From NCBI GenBank assembly GCA_024278345.1, contig JAJRTK010000355.1, forward strand, positions 1 to 32,856: a stretch of 32,856 bases of DNA, in the 5' to 3' direction. A program made the position numbers and the translations under genes. Below, in pieces: positions 18,006-27,191 of this stretch (position 1 is its first letter; each line of letters begins with the position of its first letter). The notes below the pieces were generated by a model. That model was not told the origin of the DNA, searched no databases, and worked only from the letters and a program-made list of their open reading frames with translations. This DNA comes from a bacterium (GTDB lineage: Bacteria; CSSED10-310; JAJRTK01).

Positions 18006-19238
18006 CTATGCGAGGGCGGCAGCTTCATTCCGAAGCTGCCGTGCTTTTTTTTCATTTCCTACCATCCCAAACAGCGTAGCCGCCCTCATCAGGGTCTTCC
18101 GGGCCACGCCGAGATCCCCGCGAGCCCTGGCAATCCGGGCCGTGATCTCCGTGGTTTCCGCTTCCCCCAGCGGGCTGCCATGCTCCTGGAAAAGGCGTAT
18201 CGAAGAATCACACGACTTTTTTGCCGTCTCGAGATCGCCCTCTTGCAGGGCAATTGTCCCCAGCACGCGGCCAGCCTCGGCGACGCCAAGAAGGTCACCA
18301 GTCCCAGTATAGCTCTCACGCGCCCTGGCGGCATGAAACCTGGCCAACTCCAACTCTCCCAGATCCACGTAGAGCTCGGCTTCTCCCAAATCGACGTTGG
18401 CGGCAGTGGTCCCGTCTTGGGCGAGTGCGGCATTAATGGCCGCATGGCGGAAATAGTCGCTGGCCGCCGCTCCTCGGCCCATCTGCCGGGCAGCCATCCC
18501 CAGGTTATGGTAGGTTTCGGCATAACCCTTGGCGTCGCCCACGCGATCACGAGACACCAGGGCCCGGTTCAGAAGGCGATACCCTTCTTCCACCTCACCG
18601 CGGATGCAGGCGCTCACTCCCAAGTTGTTGGCAAGATGCCCGGCCAGCCGGGGATCATCCAGAAGCCAGGCCAACTCCAGAGCAGTCTGGAAACGGATTT
18701 CAGCTTCCGCTGGCTTCCCCACTTCCAAAAAGATGTTGCCCAATCCATTGAGGGCGTCAGCCTCTTCTCTTCGCATTCCCCACTGGCGAGCTTTCTTGAC
18801 CACCCGGCTCAAGAGTTCTTGGGCCTCCGCAAAACTTCCGCACCGCCGGAGCAAGTCGGCCTTCTCCATCTTGGCCACCAGCGCGACCTTCTTTTCTTGG
18901 GCGGCTTCCGCTAGCTGAATGGCGCTATCCAGGTGTGCCAGGGCATCCCGGCGACGGTTTACCCGGTCGAGAATACGGGCCCAAGCAAGGGAGATCCGGG
19001 ATCGCACGGCCTGCGCCTCACTGCCGAGCCCAGGTTGTTCCAGGGCCGTGATTCGCGAATCAAGATCGCTCCAGGGGGCAGCGGATCCCCGGGACAAGAG
19101 AAGCAGAAGCTCAGCGTAGACCTGCCGCGCCAAGGGTTGCGCCACGGGATCCTGGCTCCGGCAGGCGCCGTACAGATCGTCGAGCTGCTCGACGATCCAG
19201 AGCCAGCGGCTCGCCCATTGAGCTTCTCTATCTTGCAC
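18006..19238 (-). CDS. TPR-repeat protein
   Basis: The protein (about 410 residues from GTG 19238) is almost wholly helical and made of roughly nine tetratricopeptide-type repeats. Clear units include ADALNGLGNIFLEVGKPAEA, ETYHNLGMAARQMGRGAAAS, and EAGRVLGTIALQEGDLETAK, with the TPR pattern of Gly8, Ala20 and similar spacing. No enzyme or DNA-binding domain is visible, so it is probably a scaffold. The start has GGGAG six bases upstream and lies 38 bases after the upstream lipoprotein stop; a longer open frame overlapping that gene is unlikely. Its 3' end doubles as the terminator of the convergent lipoprotein gene. Confidence 0.82.
   Translation of the reverse strand: MQDREAQWASRWLWIVEQLDDLYGACRSQDPVAQPLARQVYAELLLLLSRGSAAPWSDLDSRITALEQPGLGSEAQAVRSRISLAWARILDRVNRRRDALAHLDSAIQLAEAAQEKKVALVAKMEKADLLRRCGSFAEAQELLSRVVKKARQWGMRREEADALNGLGNIFLEVGKPAEAEIRFQTALELAWLLDDPRLAGHLANNLGVSACIRGEVEEGYRLLNRALVSRDRVGDAKGYAETYHNLGMAARQMGRGAAASDYFRHAAINAALAQDGTTAANVDLGEAELYVDLGELELARFHAARARESYTGTGDLLGVAEAGRVLGTIALQEGDLETAKKSCDSSIRLFQEHGSPLGEAETTEITARIARARGDLGVARKTLMRAATLFGMVGNEKKARQLRNEAAALA
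18018..18052 (+). terminator. Rho-independent terminator of the lipoprotein gene
   Basis: GGCAGCTTC-ATTCC-GAAGCTGCC is a perfect 9-bp stem with a 5-base loop, followed by GTGC and eight T residues. It starts 28 bases after the lipoprotein stop. On the other strand the same bases encode the last residues of the TPR protein. Confidence 0.85.
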
Positions 19239-19276
19239 GGTGACTCCCGCAAGGGCAGAGCGCCCCTTGATACTCT

Positions 19277-19798
19277 CTATTTTGTGGTCTGCCCGTTGGC
19301 GGACAAGGAATATCGCGAAAAGTGCTCGATGGGTCCTGAATAGCGGTGGTGCCCGGACTCTTGGACCATGTTGGCCGCCACGACCCACTTTTCGAGACCT
19401 TCGTCGTAGAGCAGGAGCAAAAGGCTTTGGACGTCGATGGAACCCATCATCCCGTAGCTCAGCCTCAGGGTTGCCGGCGGGTTGAATCTGGTCCCTGAAG
19501 GACTGAATTCATACTCGTTCCGCGTGATATCGCACTGGGTCACACTCACTTGGACGGCGATCTCTGTATCTTGCTCCAGAGATCCCGGCGGAATCTCCAA
19601 GGAGCCTGAGTGGAACTCCAAAGTACCGCCGCCCGCGGCTCCCACAATGCCGCTGTCCCGGAAGACGCGAGTCACTCCGGGAGTCGTGCAGTGGGGCATG
19701 GGCTCCCCCGGGTTTTCAGGCCCCGTCACGTGGTCCAAAGAGCAGGCGACGACGCTGAGTGCGGCGAATAAAGCCAATATCCTCAAGGTGTTGTTCAT
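19277..19798 (-). CDS. Lipoprotein with ZU5-like domain
   Basis: From ATG 19798 (AAAGGAC upstream) the 173-residue protein has a lipoprotein signal, LRILALFAALSVVACS, with Cys19 as likely lipidation site. The mature part contains a segment typical of ZU5-like beta domains: GGGTLEFHSGSLEIPPGSLEQDTEIAVQV, then FSPSGTRFNPPATLRLSY, ending with LLLLLYDEGLEKWVVA and HFSRYSLS. Such domains are found in surface lipoproteins of many environmental bacteria. It is 38 bases upstream of the TPR gene and probably co-transcribed. The family call rests on these patterns alone. Confidence 0.8.
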   Translation of the reverse strand: MNNTLRILALFAALSVVACSLDHVTGPENPGEPMPHCTTPGVTRVFRDSGIVGAAGGGTLEFHSGSLEIPPGSLEQDTEIAVQVSVTQCDITRNEYEFSPSGTRFNPPATLRLSYGMMGSIDVQSLLLLLYDEGLEKWVVAANMVQESGHHRYSGPIEHFSRYSLSANGQTTK

Positions 19799-19959
19799 TG
19801 TGTCCTTTCCAATCCGCGGATTCTCAGCCCTCAGCCCGAAACCGCGACACTGCTCTTCGTCCAGGGCCTGATTCCAGGTAAACTTACCGTGAAAGTACAC
19901 GCCATACAGAGATTTGTCTTTGTGCCGTAGGTGCGGTTTAGGACCTTTGGTTCGTGGGA

Positions 19960-20180
19960 TTTCTGGCCTCCGGGCAATGCCTCGCTCCGCTTGGCGGGGA
20001 ACGCCTCGCGTTACTCGGCAGTTGTCCGAAAACTGTAGCATGCGGGTCTCCCGGCCCGCATGCATCGGGCTTTGCCCTGCACCCACCAGGGAGTTATCTT
20101 AGGTCCCGTTGCAACTGACGGGCAACGGGATCTCCACCCACATCTTTATACCTGCGCGGTTTTTTGACGCTCCGCGTCTT
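19960..20180 (+). repeat. Family A copy A3, lacking terminal repeats
   Basis: This copy has the family modules in order: GGGCAATGCCTCGCTCCGC, GGGAACGCCTCGCGTTAC, a module GCATGCGGG..CCCGCATGC unique to this copy, GGGCTTTGCCCTGCACCCAC, CAGGGAG, and CCGTTGC..GGCAACGG. The terminal inverted repeats are absent and the right side runs directly into a family B copy. The remaining 19799-19959 is the leader region of the lipoprotein gene. Confidence 0.65.
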
Positions 20181-20248
20181 TTCTTTCATTCTTTGGGGTG
20201 GTTCGATTCTCCCATAAACGTTATTCTCTTTGTGCTCCACTGCGCCCC

Positions 20249-20272
<24 letters not shown>
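20181..20272 (-). repeat. Family B repeat overlapping the sigma-54 activator 3' end
   Basis: Read on the minus strand it starts CTAAAGAGGGATGA and ends ATGGGAGAATCGAACC, CCCAAAGAATGAAAG, matching the two ends of family B (TAAAGAGGCGAG...GGGAGCGGA..CCCAAAGAAAG) with a diverged middle. The activator's last residues (LAKEG, then stop) fall in the left end. Confidence 0.5.
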
Positions 20273-21769
<1,497 letters not shown>

Positions 21770-21842
21770 TGGGTGGAGCTCCAGGAATCGGGGAATTTTC
21801 AGGACCGGGGAGCAAGATCCATCGTGGGGGCGATGATTGGCG

Positions 21843-21895
21843 ATGGGCGCGAACGGCCGTGAGCGACGGGAGCGGAAGGCAACCCAAAGAAAGAG
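21843..21895 (+). repeat. Family B repeat, copy upstream of the sigma-54 activator
   Basis: GACGGGAGCGGAAGGCAACC then CAAAGAAAGAG matches the right half of family B. The left part (GGCGATGGGCGCGAACGGCC) is more diverged. The matching frame reads SDGSGRQPKERAS. The rest of the 21770-22016 spacer has no recognised gene; a sequence GGTGGATAATCCCGTGAATC near 21963 has no assigned role. Confidence 0.55.
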
Positions 21896-22016
21896 CCTCG
21901 GGTTGACTTCTCTTGCCGACGGAAAGGGAAAGAGATCCTCCGGCGCGCAATTAGGGGAATAGCCCGGTGGATAATCCCGTGAATCGGGGAGTCATCGTGT
22001 CACCAAAGCTGCGGCG

Positions 22017-23249
22017 CTACCACTGAATACGAACCTCCTCCACCACCTGTGGCGCGGCACTGTGGATGGTGAAAGTAAGGTCCCGATATTGGAAGATCTG
22101 CCCCACCTCGGGAACGTCCCGAGCCAACTCCAAGAGAAAGCCCGACAGAGTGGCGTATCGGCCTTTTGGGAGCTCGATGCTGAGCTTTTCTTGGATCGTA
22201 TCGATTTCTACCCTTGCACTCACCAGATAATGGTGCTCCCCGAGTTTGCGAATCCACTGGGAGTCCCCTTCTTCCTCGTCGAATTCGTCTCGAATATCTT
22301 CCACCACCTCCTCCATGATGTCCTCGATGGTGACGATTCCCTCGGCCCCGCCGAACTCATCCACGACGACGGCCATGGACCGGTGTGCTTGGCGAAGCTC
22401 GCTAAAGAGGTCGCTGATGCTCTTGGAGGCCGGGACGTATTCCACGGGATTGACGTAGTGGGCGATGGGTTCGTCGCCGGGAATCCCCAACAGGTTGAGG
22501 GTGTCCAGGAGCCCCACCACCTGATCGACCCGTTGCCTGTAGACGGGCAGGCGCTTGTGAGCACGCTCCACCGCAAACCTGACGGCATCTCCACACGTGG
22601 AGGACTCCTCGATGGCCGCGACATCCACAAGGGGCACCATGATCTCGTGGACCGTCGTCTGGCGAAAATCGAACAGCCGTTGGATCATCGTCTTTTCCAT
22701 AGGCTGGATATCGCTTTCCGACCCCGACATTTGCAGCATCGTGAGAAGCTCTTCCTTCATGGTGAAGGGATTTCGTCGATCTGTCCCCGCCATCCGAGTA
22801 AGGACTCGCGTGATGGCGGAAAAAACAGTGAGAATCGGGTAAAAGAGGATCGAGGCGCCCCTGAGTAGAAAAATCGCCTTGGGCGTGATCGTATTGGCCT
22901 TTTGCTGGAAAACGCTCTTGGGGACAATCTCCCCCAAAACCCAAATGAGCGGCGCGATGATGACGATGGCCACCCAGACCCATGCATCGCCCAAGAGATC
23001 CCTGGCAAGAGCTGTGGCCACGGTCGTATTCATCACCACGGCGATATTGGTTCCCACAAGAGTCGTAGCCAAAAGCCACTCGGGTTTCTTGAGCATCTCC
23101 AATGTGAGTTTCGCGCCCCGGGAGCCCTTGGCCGCCTGATGCCTAAGCTCCATGGGGTCCACGCTGACGATCCCAAGCTCGGAGCCCGAGAAGAAGGCCT
23201 CCACAAGAAGGCAGACGACGATAATCAGCAAACCGATTCCCAAGTCCAC
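22017..23249 (-). CDS. CorC/HlyC (CNNM-DUF21, CBS) membrane protein, second of tandem pair
   Basis: The 410-residue protein has an N-terminal CNNM/DUF21 domain with four membrane segments (LLIIVVCLLVEAFFSGSE; LLATTLVGTNIAVVMNTT; VWVAIVIIAPLIWVLGE; AIFLLRGASILFYPIL). A CBS pair (about 205-325: VHEIMVPLVDV, VVVDEFGGAEGIVTIEDIMEE) and a C-terminal CorC_HlyC domain (YLVSARVEIDTIQEKL ... LTFTI) follow. Family members are linked to Mg2+/Co2+ homeostasis; despite the HlyC name, haemolysin activity is not expected. It starts seven bases after the previous gene, so the two are an operon and may form a heterodimer. Confidence 0.92.
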   Translation of the reverse strand: MDLGIGLLIIVVCLLVEAFFSGSELGIVSVDPMELRHQAAKGSRGAKLTLEMLKKPEWLLATTLVGTNIAVVMNTTVATALARDLLGDAWVWVAIVIIAPLIWVLGEIVPKSVFQQKANTITPKAIFLLRGASILFYPILTVFSAITRVLTRMAGTDRRNPFTMKEELLTMLQMSGSESDIQPMEKTMIQRLFDFRQTTVHEIMVPLVDVAAIEESSTCGDAVRFAVERAHKRLPVYRQRVDQVVGLLDTLNLLGIPGDEPIAHYVNPVEYVPASKSISDLFSELRQAHRSMAVVVDEFGGAEGIVTIEDIMEEVVEDIRDEFDEEEGDSQWIRKLGEHHYLVSARVEIDTIQEKLSIELPKGRYATLSGFLLELARDVPEVGQIFQYRDLTFTIHSAAPQVVEEVRIQW

Positions 23250-23255
23250 AACCGT

Positions 23256-24797
23256 CTATCCTTCCTTGTTGATGGTAACGCCCGATGGCTGAGATCCCGA
23301 ACTCTTCCACCCATTGGCTTGGGCGGCTGAATCGCCTTGGGCTCCAGAAAGGGGCTCCCGCTGCTCTCCATCACCTTGGGCTCCAGAAAGGGGCTCCCGC
23401 TGCTCTCCATCAGCCGGGCTCGCAGATACAAGACTCGGCTCCCCGTCCTCCGTGAGCTCCCGGGAAGAAGAATGAGCAACTTTTTCCCTCCCATCGCCGC
23501 TGGCCGGGGCAGGGCTTTTGGCGGGAGACACCACAGCCGCGGGCTGCCCGGGCTTCATCAATTGGAGCTCGTGGAGCCGGTTCCCCTCCACACGCCGAAT
23601 CACGAAGCGCAACGTCCCCAGCGAGATCGCCGCCCCCTCCGGCGGAAGCTCGCCATATTCGTGAAGGAGCAGGCCAGCGACAGTCTCGGCGCTATCTTCG
23701 TCCAGCGTGAGCCGCAGGATCTCGTTGAGGCGGGTGACCGGCATTGCCCCTGGCACCAGATAGCCGCCCTCGTCCAAAGGCTCGAGCTCTTGTCTCCACC
23801 GAAGATCCGAAGCGCTGTAGATGTCGCCGAAAATGCACTCCAGGAGGTCTTCCATGGTCACAAGCCCGGTGAGGCCGCCGTACTCGTCCACCGCCAGCGC
23901 CAAAGAGAGCTTCCGGCGACGGAAAGCGTGGAAGAGATCGGACAGTGGCTTGGTTTCCGGAACAAAATAGGCGGGCCGAAGAAGCTCCCGTGGCAAAACG
24001 CTTTCGTTCTTCAGCGCAGCCAAGTCCATGCCCAGAAGATCCCTAGAAAAAAGGATTCCCACCACGTTGTCCCGGGTCTCCCGGAAAACGGGAACTTTCG
24101 AGTACCGAGTCCGCCGAAACTCCTTCACCACCATCTCCAGCGGCGTCTCCTCCGGAAAGAAGAAGATACCGGCCCGGGGCGTCATCACTTCTTCCACGGT
24201 AAGGTTGCCAAAATCGAAGATTTGCGAGATATATCGCGCCTCCTCGTCCCCTAGTGAACCTTCTCCAACCGCTTCTCCCGCCAACGTTCGGAGCATGTCC
24301 TCGGTCATGATGTTTCCCCGGGAACGCTCCTTCCCCACAAGGCGTGTGATGCACCAGTCCGCCACCTTTCGAACAATTCGCCGAAGAGGCGTAATCAGCC
24401 TGGCGAATCGGTCGATGAACGGCGCTTGAAAAGCCGCGAAGCCGACGTTGTTCCGGATCGCAAGTGTCTTCGGCGTGATTTCCCCAAAAAGCAACAGGAG
24501 CGGAACCATGATGAAAAGATTCGCAAACTTGTTGTCCGCACCCAGCAATTCGATGACCAGGGAAGCAGAAATCGCTGTCGCCGAAACATTGACAAGCTCA
24601 TTCCCAATAAGAATCGTGATAATGAGCCGCCTTGGCTCGCTCACCAGCCGTTCCACAAGCTTGGCCCGCTTGTGGCCTTTTTCCTTCATCGCCCGGAGTT
24701 GCCGATCCGTGAGCGAAAAAAGGCTCGTTTCCGAGCTCGAAAAGAAACCAGAAAAACCAAGCAGAATGATGAAGAGAGCCACTTGAAACCAGAACAT
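23256..24797 (-). CDS. CorC/HlyC (CNNM-DUF21, CBS) membrane protein with long repetitive tail, first of tandem pair
   Basis: From ATG 24797 the protein has 513 residues: CNNM/DUF21 domain with four hydrophobic segments, CBS pair (VEEVMTPRAGIFFFPE; LALAVDEYGGLTGLVTMEDL) and CorC_HlyC domain (YLVPGAMPVTRLNEIL ... GTLRFVIRRVEG). After about residue 425 comes a low-complexity tail rich in Ser, Pro, Gly, Glu, containing two identical 13-residue units. TTG 24806 has better Shine-Dalgarno spacing (GGGAG) and is a possible start. The tail has no counterpart in the downstream paralogue, whose two-gene order is common in bacteria. Confidence 0.9.
   Translation of the reverse strand: MFWFQVALFIILLGFSGFFSSSETSLFSLTDRQLRAMKEKGHKRAKLVERLVSEPRRLIITILIGNELVNVSATAISASLVIELLGADNKFANLFIMVPLLLLFGEITPKTLAIRNNVGFAAFQAPFIDRFARLITPLRRIVRKVADWCITRLVGKERSRGNIMTEDMLRTLAGEAVGEGSLGDEEARYISQIFDFGNLTVEEVMTPRAGIFFFPEETPLEMVVKEFRRTRYSKVPVFRETRDNVVGILFSRDLLGMDLAALKNESVLPRELLRPAYFVPETKPLSDLFHAFRRRKLSLALAVDEYGGLTGLVTMEDLLECIFGDIYSASDLRWRQELEPLDEGGYLVPGAMPVTRLNEILRLTLDEDSAETVAGLLLHEYGELPPEGAAISLGTLRFVIRRVEGNRLHELQLMKPGQPAAVVSPAKSPAPASGDGREKVAHSSSRELTEDGEPSLVSASPADGEQREPLSGAQGDGEQREPLSGAQGDSAAQANGWKSSGSQPSGVTINKEG
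23335..23412 (-). repeat. Perfect 2 x 39-bp tandem repeat in the CorC-like gene
   Basis: Two identical 39-base units (23335-23373 and 23374-23412) encode GEQREPLSGAQGD twice. Identity at synonymous positions points to recent slippage or unequal recombination. The number of units may vary between strains. Confidence 0.9.
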
Positions 24798-24889
24798 CGT
24801 CAGCAAAGTCACTCCCGGCGTTGAAGGTGGATAAAGGCTAGCAGAATCGGCGTTTTCCCTCAATTCACATCCGGCGATTCACAAAAACG

Positions 24890-25345
24890 CTAGCTCGAAG
24901 CCAAGAGTCTCTTGACCATGGTTACAAAGGACTCGGGAGATCCCGCCGTGGAGATTCGCTGCGGTTTGTGGCGCATGCTCTTGTGGTAGAAGAGCGCGGG
25001 GATTCCGCTCACCCCGTAACGCTCCGCCAAGACGCGGGCGTCGGGTTTGTCAACGTTGATCCGGATCTTGACAACATCCTCCAACACCTCTTGAACCTCG
25101 TCATTGGTCAGGATTTCCCCTTGAAGCTTCCGGCAATAGCCGCACCAATTGGCATAGAAGAGCACCATCATCGGCACTCGCGAATCCCGTGCATCGGCAA
25201 CACCTTCCCGGTATCCTCTGGACCCCTGATACCAGTCTCCCAGGTCACCTGCCGCGGACAGGCCAAAGGCGCAGAACAGTGACACACAGAAAAAGGACCA
25301 GAGCACGAGCTGCAACCTCCCGCGCCTCAGCACACCATCCCACAT
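24890..25345 (-). CDS. Periplasmic thioredoxin-like protein
   Basis: From ATG 25345 (GGAGG seven bases upstream) the 151-residue protein has a signal peptide or anchor (LQLVLWSFFCVSLFCAFGLSAAG) and one thioredoxin-fold domain. The fold has VLFYANWCGYCRKLQ (active-site Cys68-Gly-Tyr-Cys71), the cis-proline motif GVSGIPALFYHK, and the ending SFVTMVKRLL. The motif and length fit thioredoxin-like oxidoreductases of the DsbD-gamma/thioredoxin-fold type, acting on cell-envelope proteins. It lies upstream of the CorC-type pair, 92 bases away, with possible co-transcription but no obvious shared function. Confidence 0.88.
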   Translation of the reverse strand: MWDGVLRRGRLQLVLWSFFCVSLFCAFGLSAAGDLGDWYQGSRGYREGVADARDSRVPMMVLFYANWCGYCRKLQGEILTNDEVQEVLEDVVKIRINVDKPDARVLAERYGVSGIPALFYHKSMRHKPQRISTAGSPESFVTMVKRLLASS

Positions 25346-25507
25346 GGGTAGACCTCCATTCGTCCAATCCAAACGCTTCATCAAACAGGCAGACTTCCAC
25401 CGGGGATCCCCGGCTCATTGAACTTATACGCGCTTCGGCCCGATCTTGTCACCTTGAAACGCCTTCCGCCCATGCCATTCCACTGGGCCACGGCCCCGTT
25501 AGCTCGC
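25346..25507. other. Spacer between thioredoxin-like gene and family B repeat
   Basis: This divergent region should hold the promoters of the thioredoxin-like gene (minus) and the secreted-protein gene (plus). No clear -35/-10 or palindrome was recognised. After the repeat, 25581-25694 is similarly featureless, apart from TTTCCCAATTCTCGAATTCTCGG near 25620. Confidence 0.3.
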
Positions 25508-25580
25508 TCTTCTTTTCTTGGGTTGAGTCCGCTCCCGTCATCGTCCATCCGGCCGACGCCACTCGCCTCTTTAGCGCCCG
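25508..25580 (-). repeat. Family B repeat, reverse orientation
   Basis: Read on the minus strand: CTAAAGAGGCGAGTGGCG, a GC-rich imperfect stem, GACGGGAGCGGACTCAACCC, AAGAAAAGAAGAG. It aligns over its full length with the copy at 27058-27125 and with that in the kinase gene. Its frame reads AKEASGVGRMDDDGSGLNPRKEE. Confidence 0.68.
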
Positions 25581-25694
25581 TGACCAACCTCCTCCCCCAC
25601 GCCGGAATCGCCACCCCGTTTCCCAATTCTCGAATTCTCGGTTGCTTTTCCCAAAGCAGTGTCCTATTCCAAGAATACCCTGAAAGAAGACGGT

Positions 25695-25784
25695 AACAAG
25701 GAGACCTGCCATGAATCGGAGCTCCTGTCACGGAACAAAAACAAGGAAACCTACCATGAACCGAAGACCGCGCCATGGATCTGG
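25695..25784 (+). repeat. Tandem imperfect 45-bp repeat of a ribosome-binding site plus start codon
   Basis: AACAAGGAGACCTGCCATGA at 25695 recurs as AACAAGGAAACCTACCATGA at 25740, and the following roughly 20 bases are also similar. Both ATGs (25711, 25756) are in the frame of the downstream protein and each has an AAGGA-type Shine-Dalgarno at good distance. Confidence 0.75.
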
Positions 25785-26556
25785 TGCGGCGTCTCAGGTG
25801 GCCTCACGATGGCACGGGCCATCCTCTCGGCCACCGAATGGGGCAGAGCCGCCGCCGGCTGTGCAAAAGGCCATTTCATCGCAGTCGAGGGCGACTGCGA
25901 CCTCCTTGCCGGTTCCTGGCCAGAACGATGACCAAGGCCCCTCACGATTCTCCGTGTTGAGGAAGCCGGGGATGGCGGCGGCTCTGGCCTGTTGCATCCT
26001 GCCTCTCTTGCTTCTTGGCGGAACAGCATCAGCGGCGCCCAAGGAAAGGACCTCCTTCCAATGGAAACAGTATGAGCTGGCATACCCGGCAGATTGGCGC
26101 TTGGCGCGGAACGAAGAGCGCGGCGGCACTCGGTTCGTGGAGTTCCGCCCGTCGGAAAAATGGCCACTGAGGCTCTTTTTTACTTTTTTCTCCCACACAC
26201 CGGAGCCCGATGAGAATTATCGGTCACGACCGGCCATGGCGGGACTTTCCATGGGGCTTCCCCTGGCGCTCCGCCTGGCGGGAAAAGCGGGAGAGAAAGC
26301 GATATCCCTCAGCTTTGGCAGCATCGAGCTTTCCACCGGCCCTCAACCTTCCGCGAGGCTGCGCATCCTCCTTCCCGACGAACAGGGAGCCGTGCATCTG
26401 GAGTGTTTCCTTTTCGCCCAAACGGGAGCCATGTTCGCCGGAATCATCAGGACGGATATTTCCTTGGGCCAGGTGATGGGAGAAAAGGAATTTCACGACC
26501 TGGTGGCGCAAGTTTATCAAGCCATCCGAACCCTTCGTATCACCCCCGCCGGGTGA
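25711..26556 (+). CDS. Exported protein of unknown function with internal-looking signal peptide
   Basis: The frame from ATG 25711 gives 281 residues. Residues 88-108 form a typical signal peptide (GMAAALACCILPLLLLGGTA, cleaved after SAA), preceded by an unusually long Arg/Ser/Pro-rich stretch. ATG 25972, with AGGAAG upstream, would place the signal at the N-terminus (194 residues). The duplicated ribosome-binding sites at 25711 and 25756 argue for the longer forms, so the start is undecided. The mature domain (YELAYPADWRLARNEERGG ... MVG-like LGQVMGEKEFHDLVAQVYQAIRTLRI) has the pattern of small secreted proteins with a PsbP-like fold, a weak resemblance only. Confidence 0.65.
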   Translation: MNRSSCHGTKTRKPTMNRRPRHGSGAASQVASRWHGPSSRPPNGAEPPPAVQKAISSQSRATATSLPVPGQNDDQGPSRFSVLRKPGMAAALACCILPLLLLGGTASAAPKERTSFQWKQYELAYPADWRLARNEERGGTRFVEFRPSEKWPLRLFFTFFSHTPEPDENYRSRPAMAGLSMGLPLALRLAGKAGEKAISLSFGSIELSTGPQPSARLRILLPDEQGAVHLECFLFAQTGAMFAGIIRTDISLGQVMGEKEFHDLVAQVYQAIRTLRITPAG

Positions 26557-26616
26557 AGAGACCCCATCACCCAGTCAGATACCGAAAGGTAATCCGAGGA
26601 CACCGGCCCGGGATTC

Positions 26617-26881
26617 GCGTATCCACGCAAGGCGGGACAGAACAGAAAAAAAAGGAGAACGCGTAGCGTATAAAAACGTGGGCTGGGAGCCCGTTGCTCG
26701 CAAGTTGCAACGGGAAGAGGAGCACGCTCCCTGGTGGGTGCGGGGCGAAGCCCTGCCAGGGGATGGAATCCCCGGACCACCTTCGGGTAACGCGCGGCGT
26801 GACCCGCCGAGCGATAGCGAGGCCTTGCCCGGACGCTTGCGATTCCACGGTCCCGGGAATGTCCCGCCTTGCGTGGATACC
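26617..26881 (-). mobile_element. Family A element A4, intact, flanked by direct repeats
   Basis: The element runs from GTATCCACGCAAGGCGGG to CCCGCCTTGCGTGGATAC, with perfect inner inverted repeats. CCCGGGATTC flanks it directly at 26607-26616 and 26882-26891, consistent with a target duplication of about 8-10 bases. Inside are GTTGC..GCAAC, GGGAGC-type, GGGGCGAAGCCC, GGGGATGGAATCCCC and GGGTAACGC..CGTGACCC modules. It carries no coding sequence of note and closely matches A1 apart from one missing hairpin. Confidence 0.75.
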
Positions 26882-26896
26882 CCCGGGATTCTCATC

Positions 26897-27133
26897 ATGG
26901 ATCCGCAAGACATCTTCCCCACCCTTCCACCAGCCTCCTCGGCGGCGGGAGCCCCGACGGTTGACACGACTGCGCCTCCGGGGGCCGCCTCTTCGTCCCC
27001 CTGGTGGAAACAGGCCCCACTGCCTTGCTATGATCGATCTGCTAGGGAGCCCGTAGATAAAAAGGCGAGTGGCGGCGGAGGGATTTCCGCCGACGTGAGC
27101 GGACCCAACCCAAAGAAAGAAAAGCTGTATTAA
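26897..27133 (+). CDS. Possible small Pro/Ala/Ser-rich protein ending in a family B peptide
   Basis: An open frame of 78 codons starts at ATG 26897, directly after element A4, without a visible Shine-Dalgarno. It is rich in Pro, Ala and Ser in its first half (FPTLPPASSAAGAP) and ends with the family B peptide KKASGGGGISADVSGPNPKK. No known domain is seen. It may be a gene remnant whose start was displaced by A4, or not a gene at all. Confidence 0.3.
   Translation: MDPQDIFPTLPPASSAAGAPTVDTTAPPGAASSSPWWKQAPLPCYDRSAREPVDKKASGGGGISADVSGPNPKKEKLY
27058..27125 (+). repeat. Family B repeat, copy upstream of the serine hydrolase gene
   Basis: TAAAAAGGCGAGTGGC, a hairpin GGCGGA-GGGATT-TCCGCC, then GACGTGAGCGGACCCAACCC and AAAGAAAGAAAAG. 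This is the clearest copy of the family, ending about 65 bases before the hydrolase start. Confidence 0.7.
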
Positions 27134-27191
27134 CGATTCATGCCCCGCGGCAGGCAACAACCCACTGAAAAGGCAGGAGGATGACCACCAA

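Noticed and set aside
22017-24797. Haemolysin genes (HlyC/CorC label)
   Set aside because: The domains are CNNM, CBS and CorC_HlyC, linked to metal-ion homeostasis; no toxin feature is seen.
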